Shown here: piece by piece, positions 26,540-37,038 of the stretch
How the letters are laid out: every line of letters begins with the position of its first letter
Numbering within the stretch: position 1 is the first letter of the stretch
NCBI GenBank assembly: GCA_001695595.3
Contig: MBPM02000013.1
Span: forward strand, 1,054,001-1,118,000
DNA length: 64,000 nucleotides
From: Plasmopara viticola
Lineage: Eukaryota; Oomycota; Peronosporomycetes; Peronosporales; Peronosporaceae
Reading direction: 5' to 3'
Translations under genes and position numbers: made by a program
Notes under the pieces: model-generated
Databases searched by the model: none
Told to the model about the DNA's origin: nothing
What the model saw: the letters and a program-made list of their open reading frames with translations, nothing else

Positions 26540-29400
26540 TACGCTGCTTTGGCTGCGGGAAGAGAGGGCACAAACAATGTGCCTAGCCTGAAGATGGCCA
26601 ACCAAGTAAGCCTTTAGTCTGGCCTAACGCTTTGTTAGTCGCGGGCAGAAGCCGTATCCCTTTAGCCAAAAATTGCTGGTCACCCGTAGATTGGGAGCAC
26701 TATTCTAAAATAAGCTGAGTCCATATGATGGGCGTGTGTTCGATGCACATCATGGGACTTGACCCTTTGATTTATCCAAATAGAATAAATTTATGAGAAA
26801 GTGTCTTTGGAGATTGCCAGCTTTTGAAGGAGGAGTCAGCTGCGGACTGCTGGTTGTACACGCAAAAGCGCAAGAACCCATTTTAAGTCTTGAATTATTT
26901 GACGAGTCAAGAAGTTTAAAGCGCCTGCAAATTATTGCTATAAAATATAATCAGCTGAGTGATGTGCTGCGGGAGACCAGTGAGAAAGACAGTTTTGATC
27001 CAACAGTACTATTTAAGTATTTTTGGAGATTTTTAGGGTAGAACTTGATGGCTTTGAGCTTAAAGATTTTTGGCAGCATAAAGCCACTCTTATCCATGAC
27101 ATGAACAAGTATTACTAAATTCTAGTCATGCCGTGGCTATCATTGAATCAGCACTAGATCGATTGGCGGGGCTAGCCTATTGGTGACAGCCGACCAATTC
27201 TGCGCAACAAGACTTTTTCGAGGTATATTCCCATTTTTGCCGTCCATACGGAGGGAGGCAGAACAAGTAGACGGACGAGATAATATGGGAAGTATCAATG
27301 GTATCGACTTCTTCACGAAAATAAACGTAACGACGTATTCGAACACTTCTCTACCAAGTTACTAAGACTACTTGAACCGGCTGCTAAAGACGCTATATGC
27401 ATCGGTTTAGATGAGGGTAAGATGGTTCAACAGGTGAAAACCATAGTGTCATCAACTGCAAGTTTCAAAGTTCTGCAAGCGGGTAAAACAAATGCATGAG
27501 AGAAGTGCTCGAGTGTGTTGGATAAATCTTAGCATCAAAACATCTACCGAATAAAGAGCTAAAACACAAAATTATTCTTGTTCCAGGCGCGAAGAACTGT
27601 CACGAATCAGTGTGGTCTCATTGATGCATACTTCGCTGTACCGGCGAAGAATAAAATAGAGCGGTAGTCAGATCCTCCAAGCTCGTCACCGACTTCATGC
27701 GCATGAATACCAAGTGGAAAGCTATGCATATAATAAGCTGAGCGATCAGCCGTACCTGCAGATAGCCACAATTCAAGGGAAGCCGCGTTGCTTAGCAGCA
27801 TGTCCAGCTGTACGTTGTGCAGTGCACTGAATTTGGTAGATGGAAAATATTTAATCTAGATCGGTGAGCCGGATAAATCTCTCCTGGCGATTGGTATGCA
27901 TTGTTTTATACTATGAGCGTAGTAAATGGTGCCACAAAGACCGCTCCGGTGACGATGATTTGTCCGTCACACAACTATTTCGACCATAGCGGCCTTTTAC
28001 TCAGACATAATTTGAGAGTTTATTCGCCCATGTCGGAATATGTATACTTGGGAGGCCTCTTTAAGCCAATTGAGGTGAGGATTTGAAGTCATGAGGACCA
28101 ACAAGCATCGACGAATAGGTATTTGTGGAAGAGGATATAGATTCTCCGGCATTAGCTATGGAGCTAAGCAGAATCCGGAAAAGAAAGCTTTTTCGACTTG
28201 ACCTACATTTTGTTTGTCCGTACAGCATCTCAGCGTCTAGAAAGAATGAATTAACAATGAGTTTTGGCTCGATTGCATCTGTAGATGTTTAGAAAGACAG
28301 ACAAGCTGTCACTCCCGCCCGATTCATCGTTGATCACTATTGACGTAGAATCTCTCTACACTAAATTCCAGAAGAGTTAAACCAAGCAATTAAATTTCAG
28401 CAAACTATTCGCACGAGTATCGCAGAGCCTAAATCAGATACACTAAAAAGGATAGTAAGCGGTGCTGAATAAGCTAGCGTCAGGATGCTTTTGATAACAT
28501 CAAGGAAAGCCTTTATGAGACATGTGTTTCGGCGTTGTCGGACAAGACAAAGCTGTCTAGCATCGTTTAAAATCTGCAACTCTGTCATCAACCTCAAATC
28601 CAAAGGGTTGTTTGTCTCGTTCCAGTTCAAGAGCTTCGGGGCTGTTAAAATGGAAATTGCCCATTCATGATAAGAAGTTACGTTAACACTGAAGAAGTTT
28701 TGGGTAGATTTTTAGGCTTTTAAGCTTTTTGTGGTCCATTTACTTCATGCAATCCCGTGTTTGACAATAAACAGGCCACCCAGATGACCAAGATGATGAT
28801 TATTCTTCGCGGAGCATATATTTGCGTCAAGTCTGGCAAGCTCAATATACTTTTCAGCGCATTTTTTGTTGGCAAAATTAGAGCTAGCCCCCACCAATAA
28901 GATCAAAGCTTTTGACAAAGGTATCCGTCCGACAAACAAAGTGGATACCAATATTTAGCCTTAAATGCGACTTTCCATGCAAAAGTGCCAAATTCAGCTA
29001 ATTCCTCGACACCAACCGCAGTTGTATCGCTACGAGTGGGCAAGTGATCTTTTTCTTTAATGGATGAATCCAAGAGAAGTACAAGTCGTCATCCTGTATG
29101 ACGTAGACCTGAGGTGCGGTATACTTCTGATGGCATATGATGCTTTAATAAACGGGCATCTGGTCCGAGAGTGAACGTTTTGGTCTTACCAACATATTGA
29201 TGGCCCTATATTCACGCGTAGATGACCAAGATTTATAGGACCGGGGAGCCGCGTTAGAAAATATGACCCGCTGCTCGCTCGTCGGTCATAACACGGTAGC
29301 TGTGTACCACAGACCTTGACTTTAATTTTAATTGCTGGAGAAAGTTGATGGCAACTCGGGCATAGTGGTGTCTATGTGCCGCCTGAGTAAGATGATGCAT
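26540..29400 (+). repeat. decayed repeat element, copy A
   Basis: Collinear with a second diverged copy at about 52310-54260. Shared landmarks, in the same order and orientation, include ATGATGGGCGTGTG (26724), GCATGTCCAGCTGTACGTTG (27798), CACACAACTATTTCGACCAT (27966) and a TGTGCCGCCTGAGTAAGATG block (29373). Near its start it could encode CFGCGKRGHKQC, which resembles a retroviral Gag zinc knuckle with two residues missing, so a retrotransposon origin is possible. All frames are closed. The element type is undetermined. Confidence 0.5.
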
Positions 29401-29709
29401 TAATCCCCTGTTCCAGCAGTGTCAATGGCAAGGATACGATCATGGCTTTGTGTTACTATATAGTACATCATCGCTGTCTCTGAGGGTGTCTAGGGGTACT
29501 CTCGTTGCTCTTATATGCGAAGGAAGAGCGGACGAAGAGCGGACGAGGAGCGGATTAAAACATGTGTATCCAACACGTTCTTTTCCAAGTTGGTTTCCCT
29601 TTCCCATTCACTTGGTCATTCACCGCAATGGCACGAAAGAAGAAGCACAAAAGCAGCAAGAAGAAGAAGGCGACGACTGAGGTGACGCATATGATTTCGG
29701 TGCCGGCAA

Positions 29710-30297
29710 ATGGCGAGGAACACCTATCTAATCGTGCTTGATCTTGACTACATGAAGATGCGTCAAGAACCCGATGAGAACGAAGCAACAGGCACCTGCG
29801 CAAGTGAAAGAAACAGCGCATCGGACCCGCACTTTCTTCCTGTAAATGCCGCGAAGCTAACGCAGTCGTTGATCGGATTGAGTGACGAGCAGCGCCAAGT
29901 TCTTGAGAAAGAGCTCAATCGAACTGATGAAGATCCCCTTCTGATCCTCCGCTTCAATCCGAATTGGCGAGGTCAGGTTGCTGTCGCTACAGTTTGTGAC
30001 GCGATAGCAACATATAATATGAGGAACAACGCACGTCGCGACGCCGGAGAAGAATGCCACAGATGGATCTTTCACTTTGATCATTATCAAGATATCGGAC
30101 CATGCAAGCGTGCAATCAAGTTGGCGTACCGTGAAGCATTTGCGCATGCACCAGACTCGGTCGCTGACTATGTCGCTATCTCCGGCGCCGCTGTCAGAGC
30201 ACATCTTCGTACAGAGCCGCTGGCTTTTGCAGTCGTCATCAACAAGATCGCTATTCGTCAAGATGATGCAGGAATTCTCGAGTTTTTCTACATGTAG
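29710..30297 (+). CDS. PLV terminal-repeat protein, unknown function (left copy)
   Basis: A 195-residue protein encoded entirely inside the left terminal repeat and reading inward. I do not recognise the family. It has no obvious signal peptide or membrane segment. A mixed hydrophilic N-terminal third leads to LSDEQRQVLEKELNR (helical), then LRFNPNWRGQVAVATVCDAI and a C-terminal part with HRWIFHFDHYQDIGPCKRA. Just upstream, an overlapping frame from 29628 encodes a lysine-rich start (MARKKKHKSSKKKK) that ends at 29740; one base change would join it to this frame and give a basic N-terminus. The inverted copy at 45056-45619 is nearly identical. Its place in the repeat means two copies per genome, so early or dosage-sensitive expression is possible. 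Confidence 0.65.
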   Translation: MARNTYLIVLDLDYMKMRQEPDENEATGTCASERNSASDPHFLPVNAAKLTQSLIGLSDEQRQVLEKELNRTDEDPLLILRFNPNWRGQVAVATVCDAIATYNMRNNARRDAGEECHRWIFHFDHYQDIGPCKRAIKLAYREAFAHAPDSVADYVAISGAAVRAHLRTEPLAFAVVINKIAIRQDDAGILEFFYM

Positions 30298-30584
30298 CTC
30301 TTATAATATCAAGCAACGTATCCTGATTCTTCCGATTGAGTGCAGGCCTGTCTTGGAGCGGTAGCGGTGGCAAACCTTCGTCCTAAAGCATCAGCAATGA
30401 AGTCCATGAATTCATGATCTGATTGGACAATATTAATCACGGATTCATGAATTCATGTGGAACCACCGCAGTGGAAAACCGGTTTTGTATAAAAAAGGTG
30501 GCCACCTCGATTCTCGGTATCAGAAGCAACGATATCAGTTATAAAACACATCAGATGTTATGAATTCAGATAAAGGACGGCCAA

Positions 30585-30899
30585 GTGTCCATGTCCAGCT
30601 CCAAAAAAATTCCATTTGTACTTTTACACTATTTTTTACTACCCCCTCCTACCCCCCTTTCTTTATAATATTTTCTATAAGATTACAGAAAAAAGCTGGA
30701 CACCTGGACACTAATAACATACATTGATCTAGAATTGATATAGTTGCTTCTGATCAAAAGAAAGATGGACACCAAAGCTGGACACACGTGGCCACTCACC
30801 TGGACAGCAACTTAATGCTTGACATCTTAGCGCAACCAGACGATGCAACACCCCCTGTTTTCAACCAAGGATACAAAAAAATACACACCTGGACACACG
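30585..30899. promoter_or_regulatory. TGGACA iteron cluster in PLV terminal repeat
   Basis: At least eight copies of TGGACA(C), in both orientations, fall within about 315 bp: near 30585, 30592, 30697, 30704, 30765, 30779, 30800 and 30889. Several are paired (GCTGGACACCTGGACAC). The same cluster is present inverted in the right repeat. Such iterons often bind a replication initiator or terminal-repeat protein; the role here is inferred. Confidence 0.6.
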
Positions 30900-30970
30900 A
30901 TAATGTGACTCACGCTAATGTGACATCGTAAAACATTGTTTCCCGACGACATCATAAAAAAATTATGATC

Positions 30971-31186
30971 TTACTGATACTTTGCTTGTATCTGCGCAAG
31001 GGATGGTATTTCCACTATATAAACCTTGGCTGGAGAAGTATTCTTGGTGATGCGATTTAAGTCATCCAGAGTAAGTTTTGACTCAACTATGACTTCTGCC
31101 TTTGATTTGGGAGTTGGCCATGCGTAGTAGTTCTCATCAATGCAAATCGGCTCTGGCTCGTGCGTTTCAATATATTCAACATTCAT
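30971..31186 (-). CDS. PLV hypothetical protein, 71 aa
   Basis: Small acidic protein (MNVEYIETHEPEPICIDE start; VYIVEIPSLAQIQAKYQ end) of no recognised family. It reads toward the terminal repeat, and its TAA is the last codon before the repeat begins. It lies 33 nt downstream of the next small gene and behind the protease in the same direction, so the three may be co-expressed. Confidence 0.5.
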   Translation of the reverse strand: MNVEYIETHEPEPICIDENYYAWPTPKSKAEVIVESKLTLDDLNRITKNTSPAKVYIVEIPSLAQIQAKYQ

Positions 31187-31219
31187 TGCTTGTGTATATT
31201 AGAACAAAGTAAGTTTGTA

Positions 31220-31480
31220 TTACATCTCGAGCTCGCAACTGTCGGCACTTATCATAATGTGCTCTCCATATTTGAATGGATGCTCACGACAAAGCAATTG
31301 ATCGACCTGTAAAACAAACGCATCCTCGTCTAAATCATAGCAAATGAAATAACACCAGAAAGCTTCTCCCCGACCAAACACCTTCACAAAGTACTTGTCA
31401 TAATTTTCGTATTCGTCGATGATCTTATAATCCAAGTTTGTAAGATCACGCAATTTCGACTGCGTGTCTGTCGAATTCAT
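31220..31480 (-). CDS. PLV hypothetical protein, 86 aa
   Basis: Small acidic protein with aromatic patches (EAFWCYFICYDLDEDAFVLQ) of unrecognised family. A TATATAGAG element sits immediately before its ATG, 15 nt downstream of the protease stop codon. It is most likely the middle gene of a leftward protease-ORF-ORF unit. Confidence 0.5.
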   Translation of the reverse strand: MNSTDTQSKLRDLTNLDYKIIDEYENYDKYFVKVFGRGEAFWCYFICYDLDEDAFVLQVDQLLCREHPFKYGEHIMISADSCELEM

Positions 31481-31495
31481 CTCTATATAAATCCA

Positions 31496-31876
31496 TCAAA
31501 ATCGTTGTTTGAAGAGCTTGTAGAAAGTATCAACATTTCCGTGCTGTAGATAGTATAAGAATAAAACGCAGAAACTACCACAGTGTCCAAATCGAGGGTC
31601 CTGAATATCAACTTCGCGATAGGAATAATCCTTTGGTATCACATGTGGTCTTGGCAAGCCGAGGGGATCAAAGTAAGTCTTATGTTTGTTTGAGACTGCT
31701 AACCAATGCGTCCCGCCGATCTGAGGCGTTCCCATGTTCAATATGCAATAGTCTTTGCTTTTATCCATGTTTTGCTTGAAATCAATTTGATCTACTTTGA
31801 CTCCAAAAGAATTAACGAGTTTCATGAGCTTGTCATCCGTCGTTCTAGACAATTTAATAATTCTTTTTTCGCTCAT
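31496..31876 (-). CDS. adenovirus-type maturation cysteine protease
   Basis: A 126-residue C5/Ulp1-like cysteine protease that would cleave virion precursor proteins during maturation. The catalytic set is in order: His57 (GGTHWLA), Asp70 (YFDPLG), Gln92 (DIQDP) forming the oxyanion hole, and Cys99 (GHCGSFCV). It is shorter than adenovirus protease (about 200 residues), as is common in PLVs and Polintons, and the frame is intact. It starts at ATG 31876, divergent from the major capsid gene, with a shared 58 bp intergenic region. Stop TGA. Confidence 0.88.
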   Translation of the reverse strand: MSEKRIIKLSRTTDDKLMKLVNSFGVKVDQIDFKQNMDKSKDYCILNMGTPQIGGTHWLAVSNKHKTYFDPLGLPRPHVIPKDYSYREVDIQDPRFGHCGSFCVLFLYYLQHGNVDTFYKLFKQRF

Positions 31877-31934
31877 GGTGCTTTATTTTTTCGGCAAGTA
31901 TAATATAATCGTCATCAATATAATCGCATAAACT
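31877..31934. promoter_or_regulatory. bidirectional promoter between protease and major capsid
   Basis: This 58 bp AT-rich spacer separates two divergent start codons. It contains TATAATATAAT and AATATAATCG repeats that can act as TATA-like elements on both strands. Similar TATA-rich short spacers lie ahead of other PLV genes. Confidence 0.5.
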
Positions 31935-33665
31935 ATGTCTTCCGCCTCAGATATTTCTGCTTTTGAGCATTCCGTTGAACCTGCTCCAGCTGAGACGCTC
32001 TTCAAGGATAAAAAATGGACCTACATTCATGATTCCACCTCTAACACTGGTCAATACGCCGGACAAATTCAATTTAACCTTTCGACCATCTCTTCGCAAG
32101 CCGCATTTGTGAATTGGGAAGAAGCCGTCATCGAGTTGCCTGTTAAGCTTCAAATTCTTAATGGTGGTACTAATCCGGTGACATCTACTGCTGCCTGTAC
32201 TATTGATCAATTGGTACCTAAGGCCGGAGCATGGCAATTCATTGACAGCGTTCAGGTTGTTATTGACGGAACTACTGTGCAAACGAATCAGGTTCATGAG
32301 AATGTGAATACGACCTTCAAGGCTCTGACTGAAACGGATTATAATACTTACGTCAAACATGGTCCAACAAGCAACTTTGTATTGGATGAATATTCTACTC
32401 CAACGATTTAAGGGTCAAGCGGAGCAGCGCAATCGCTAGATGACTTGGCCACTTCGTCCTTTATGACAGCTACAAATAGCATCGGTGAGTTTGGATTGGC
32501 TAACACCTACTCGAACCGTGGAGCTGCTGAACGATCGCTCTTTACCGCTCTTGACCAACAAAGCTCGAAACTTGCATTCGATGTTATGGGAGGTATTTCA
32601 AACCTTCAAGCCGTGTCGAAACCTCAAGTCTATGTGGCTCCTGCTGGCTCCGTTGCTGCTGGTTCGCCATTTTACGTCGCGCATTACTTGGCTTGCATTA
32701 AGTTGCGGGATATTTCTGACTATTTCAAGAAATGCCCAATGCAGGAGAATACGCGCGGCTTCATTTACCTTAATTACAACAGCTCATCTACTACTTTGAT
32801 TACAACTGGCACTGCTGGCGTTGTGGCTCCTTCTACTATTGCTAGTTTGAGCAACAATATGAATTTTGGCAACACTTGCCCAGTGCTGTGGAATTTAAGT
32901 AGTGGTGCAACGACAACTGCTTTGGCCGGTGGCCTTGCGCTTCCTGCATCTGCGACCACGTTTACAATTACTGCCGACGTTAATGGAACCCCAACTGCAG
33001 GAACTGGTATCACACCATCGCAATCATTTTCGCGTCTTCTCGTTCCAACATACTCGCCTAACCCAAGCGCCGATCATGCGTTGGCTCAGAAGAAAACGTT
33101 TCGCTACTTCGAACGAATCACGAACAAATTCACTGTTGCTCCAGGCGCGTCCTTCACTTGGACGGTCAGCAATGGCATTGCTAATCCAAAGCGTTTGATT
33201 ATGCAACCTGTTATTACCAATCCAACCGCAGGTGCGACTGTATCGGATGTGATCAATCCATTCTGTAGCCCACTATCAACGGTCCCAGCAACGACAAGTC
33301 CATTTGCTGCATTGAAAAATCTGCAAATCACAGTTGGAAACGTCCCTATCTGGAACAACCCCGTGAGTTTTGGATATGATTTGTTTGTACAAGAGATGTC
33401 AAAGTCGGGTGTTGATGGTGGTCTCGACGATGTTATCTCGGCCGGTTTGCTGTCTCAGCGACAATGGGAACCACTTTATCGCTTTGTTGCTGTAGATATT
33501 GGTCGTCGTTTTCCAAGTGAAGATGGTGCGAGCAAGAGTATTATCGTGTCTGGTACTTCCAACTGCAACTACGCTCTCACCACTTATTACCACGTATTGC
33601 GTGAAGTTATTGCAACAGTCGATACGGCTATGGGTACGGTATCGCAAGGACCAGTTCAAGATTAG
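31935..33665 (+). pseudogene. PLV major capsid protein, interrupted by in-frame TAA
   Basis: The frame encodes a major capsid protein of 576 codons, the size of the PLV double-jelly-roll capsid proteins. The N-terminal text is typical (TYIHDSTSNTGQYAGQIQF, then VNWEEAVIELPVKLQ), and the C-terminal half has FGYDLFVQEMSKSGVDGG and QWEPLYRFVAVDIGRR. Codon 159 (32409-32411) is TAA, but the frame stays open on both sides and composition is unchanged, so this is one gene and not two. A single C-to-T change from CAA would explain the stop. Gene end is TAG. It diverges from the protease and would form the hexameric capsomers. If the stop is real the capsid cannot be made. Confidence 0.85.
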
Positions 33666-33756
33666 GTATCGCAAATACTATGATATCTTCAATCTAATTG
33701 TTATTAAACGATTTTTTTAAACAGCTTCAATATACGCTACCTAATCGAAATCAATC

Positions 33757-34748
33757 ATGAGTGGTTTTTTCTCCGATAATCAGACAAAGCAAAAAGCATA
33801 CGACCGCTATTACAATGCAATGGCGAAAAGTGATTTTGTTCAAGGCAAAAAGCTGAAAGCTCTAATTCAAAACGAGTCGTTGGATGATGCAAGTGCTGAT
33901 TCACTTGCGAATTTGTTTCAGCAAGTGATGGCGAAGAATCGTGAGTACGACTATGATCAAATCACAAAGAAACTACTCAAAGGTCCTAAAGGGCCTCCTG
34001 AAATCATCAAAGGTGAAGCACATGAAATTCCAAAAGCGAGTAAAAAGAAGCATACGTACGTTCCGCAATCAACTGACGCAGATATTAATATGGAAGAGCC
34101 CACTGCACCTGAAGATTCATCCGACGATTTCTACAGAGGAGTAAATAACGTTGCCCAAAAGGTTATCAATACGCGAGCATACATTAAGGGAAAAAAGACT
34201 TTGAGACAGGTGGTAGATGACCATGTTCGAAATTATCTTAACAAACAAAGAGAGTTCCGACGAGAGGATTCTAACCGGAGACGCCAAGAAATGGCTAGTA
34301 AGTTTGCTGACAAAGTCATGGAAGAATCGGAAAAACTTCTGAAACGAAAACGAACTGCAACTCCCCCAAATAAATCTCCCACAGACAAACGAGCAACAAA
34401 AAAAGCTGCTAAACGAGCTGAGGAGGAACCCTCGATTACTCGACAACTCTTTCAAGACTCGGATGATGCGGAGAGTAGTGATGACGAAGAAATAAAAGAA
34501 GAAAGGAGATTGCGTGCGCTAAATCCTGGCATTAAAAGAGTATATACCGAAATGATCGATAAATACGACAGTATATTTGGAAAAAAGATGTTGGAAGAGC
34601 AATTCAAGACCCTGTGAATTTACGGAGAGGAAAACAATACTTTAAAAATGATGCTCCCAAGCCTCCAACAAATCGACGAATGTCTCAACTTGCAATGGAT
34701 CAATACAAAGCTGAATTAAAAGGCTGGCTCGATGGAATCTTCATTTAA
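33757..34748 (+). CDS. PLV charged hypothetical protein (likely virion component), frameshifted near the end
   Basis: About 330 residues, highly charged and predicted mostly helical, with Lys/Arg-rich segments (KKAAKRAEEE) and an acidic Ser/Asp patch (DSDDAESSDDEE). I recognise no family. The frame read from ATG 33757 stops at TGA 34615-34617. A second frame continues directly, is clearly coding (basic, proline-rich, then an amphipathic end) and stops at TAA 34746-34748. One missing A near 34608 accounts for the break. It lies downstream of the major capsid gene in the same direction, so a structural or scaffold role is plausible. Its end overlaps the convergent fibre gene by 33 bp. Confidence 0.6.
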
Positions 34749-37017
34749 GTTATTGCTACAATTTTTTTTAATAGTCGATTCCAGTTTCTCGATACGATCA
34801 ATTAGTTTCTTAATTATATTAACATTCAATATCGTTATAGCATTGTAATCTAAGCATAGTTGAACTCCTTCCGGTGAGTTTTCTCCTTCATCTTTCAAAT
34901 TTGATTTTCGATCATCGTAATTGCTTCTGAGCAAACACGCATAACATCTTGAGCTATCAAACCAACTCTTTTCTTAGCTTCGTTCTTATAGCTATAACTT
35001 ACGGGTTTAAGATCCTTATAACGATCAAATGGTAAATCGATTTCTTTAATATTCTCTTTCAATCGACGATCAGACGTAGCCCATATACCAGCTTGAATGT
35101 AAATAATACCACCAAAAGAAGCTGAGATGTTTGTCAGAGTAAAAGGCCTGCCACCACGATTTGCCCACGCGTTAGACGCTACATCATAACTGTATGAAAT
35201 TGTGCTAACTGGTATAATTGTGATAGATGAGTTAGATCCAGCTACTTGCAAAGGGGCGTTTGGTGATCCAGTCCCGATACCAACTCTACCAGCAGATGTT
35301 ATTGTAAGTCTTCGTGTATTGCCGGTCATCAAAACCAAATCGTTGGTAGTAGTAGTTCCAAAATATGCCGAGTTGGTGGAAGTTGCATTTGTTGCATTGC
35401 TCAACTGTAATCCAAACCCAATAGGTGATGCGTTAGACGATTCCATGAAGATCGGCATATCATAGTTAGCAGTGTCATCATTGAGTGCGTTAGATGCTTT
35501 GATATAAACATTACCAGAGTTTAGTGTGAGAGGAGCAGTCCCAAATGAACTAGTGTATGGCGTATTGGTGTTAAATATCATTTTATTAACAGTATCAGAA
35601 ACAAGGTAAAGACAACCACTTGTTGGTGTAGGCGACGAACCGATTAATACAAAAAGCATCCGCTGAGGTAGCAAGAGTGTATGTATGAGGGAAACCACTC
35701 TTGTACGGCTGTGAATTTCCAACATTGAAACAAAATCTATGCGTTTGAGACGTAAAACCCACGGATGGCTTGTCATTTCAATTGATATTGAACAAATCTG
35801 CACTTGTAGCTGAAACCCCCGACAAACGAACTCGGATTGTCGGTTGATATTAAATTCAACACCGGATACGTTTTGTTGTTTGATCCTGATGTAGTTCTCG
35901 ATGCAATGACCAATCCATTGGTATCAGATACTCGATAAATGTTCATTGTTTCACGATTAGCTGTATTTCCGTAAAAACGGAAAGAATTGGTACTCGACGT
36001 GCCCAACGGCATCAAGCCTACACCAGAACTATCCAATGTCATTGTTTTAGATACCTGAAACGCCCCAAGAGTTGTAATATCGTTGTAATTGAGTTTAGCA
36101 GCAGTAGCCGATCCGTTGAGATTGTGTAGAATCATTGCATTTGAGATTTAAATTCGTGTAGTTAATATTTAGACCAGCAGAGGTATTGATCGTATCGACT
36201 GTGATAGCACTTGAAGCCATACTTGTTGAAGCAGTAAGGATGGAGCATCCTAGTTATTGATTCCACTATAATCAAGAGTTGAATTCAGCACTACCGCCTT
36301 CGAAGCCGCAGCACCACCTTGAGTAATCGACAAGTACAATGATTGATCAAAAGTAGTTCCATTGAATTTTAGCGATCCAGTGTTAATTCCAGTTCCAGAC
36401 CCACCTAAATCCAATTGATAAGATGGTAGAGTTCCAATGCCGACGTTTCCAGTTGAATCGATGAACATTCGAAAAGCTCCGTTAAGGTAGAAATACATCG
36501 TATTAGGATTGCTTGCTGAACTACCTCGAACTCCAATTTTCCCAGCATAAAGATTGCTTGTAAATTTTATATTGGCTTGGGCAGCAGCAGAACTATTCGA
36601 GATTGATACTCCATTAGTTGCAGTTGTCGAAACAGAAAGGATACTAGTTAGGATCCCCAGCGATGTAATATTTGGTTGTCCCCCAGCAGTGAGTATTCCA
36701 GTAATACTTGTAGATGAAATAGAGGTGATACCCGTGATAGCCTTACCAGAATCTAATACCAGAGCCTTTGAAGCTTGAGCGGTTCCAGCAGTTATACCTG
36801 AAACATATGATAATCCACTCAAGTCTAACGCAGCTCCACCAATCGTCAGGGAACCGCAATCAAGATTGCCGATCACAATCAACGCAGATAACGTTCCAAC
36901 CCCACCAAGCCGCAAGTATCTTTGATCGCCTGTAGTTAAAGTAAGGTAGCCATCGGATGAGTTAAAGTAAGAGCTATTGAATAAAGGAGAATTGATAATC
37001 GGAGGCAGTGAAGACAT
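34716..37017 (-). pseudogene. PLV fibre-like protein with C-terminal S74 intramolecular chaperone, several frameshifts
   Basis: Read from ATG 37017, this encodes a long Ser/Thr/Asn/Gly-rich protein with tail-fibre-type repeats (LGGVGTLSALIVIGNLDC; VGIGTLPSYQLDL; a second VGIGTGSPNAPLQVAG). It ends in a peptidase S74 / endosialidase chaperone domain: WATSDRRLKENIKEIDLPFD, then VSYSYKNEAKKRVGLIAQDV. That domain trimerises the fibre and then cuts itself off; the SD-x-RLK motif is its hallmark. Reading frame changes occur near 36255, 35800, 35635 and 34908, and there is an in-frame TGA at 35778-35780. Most frame changes fit one base lost or gained in a short run. It would be a receptor-binding or surface fibre; the cell it targets is unknown. 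It is divergent from the ATPase, 21 bp away. Confidence 0.75.
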
Positions 37018-37038
37018 TTTTGATCACTATACTATAAG

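Larger units (their letters stand above)
29463..30973 (+). repeat. PLV left terminal inverted repeat (1511 bp)
   Basis: It matches the reverse complement of 44351-45866 with scattered substitutions and a few small indels. The outer half carries a gene (29710-30297). The inner half is non-coding, with a cluster of TGGACA motifs and a repeated ATTCATGAATTCATG. The inner boundary coincides with the stop codon of the first internal gene (30971-30973). Confidence 0.93.

Noticed and set aside
31187..31219. Reading 31220-31480 and 30971-31186 as one protein through two TAA codons
   Set aside because: The two frames are in phase, but the 33 nt between them holds two stops and looks like a leader, and each frame has its own ATG.
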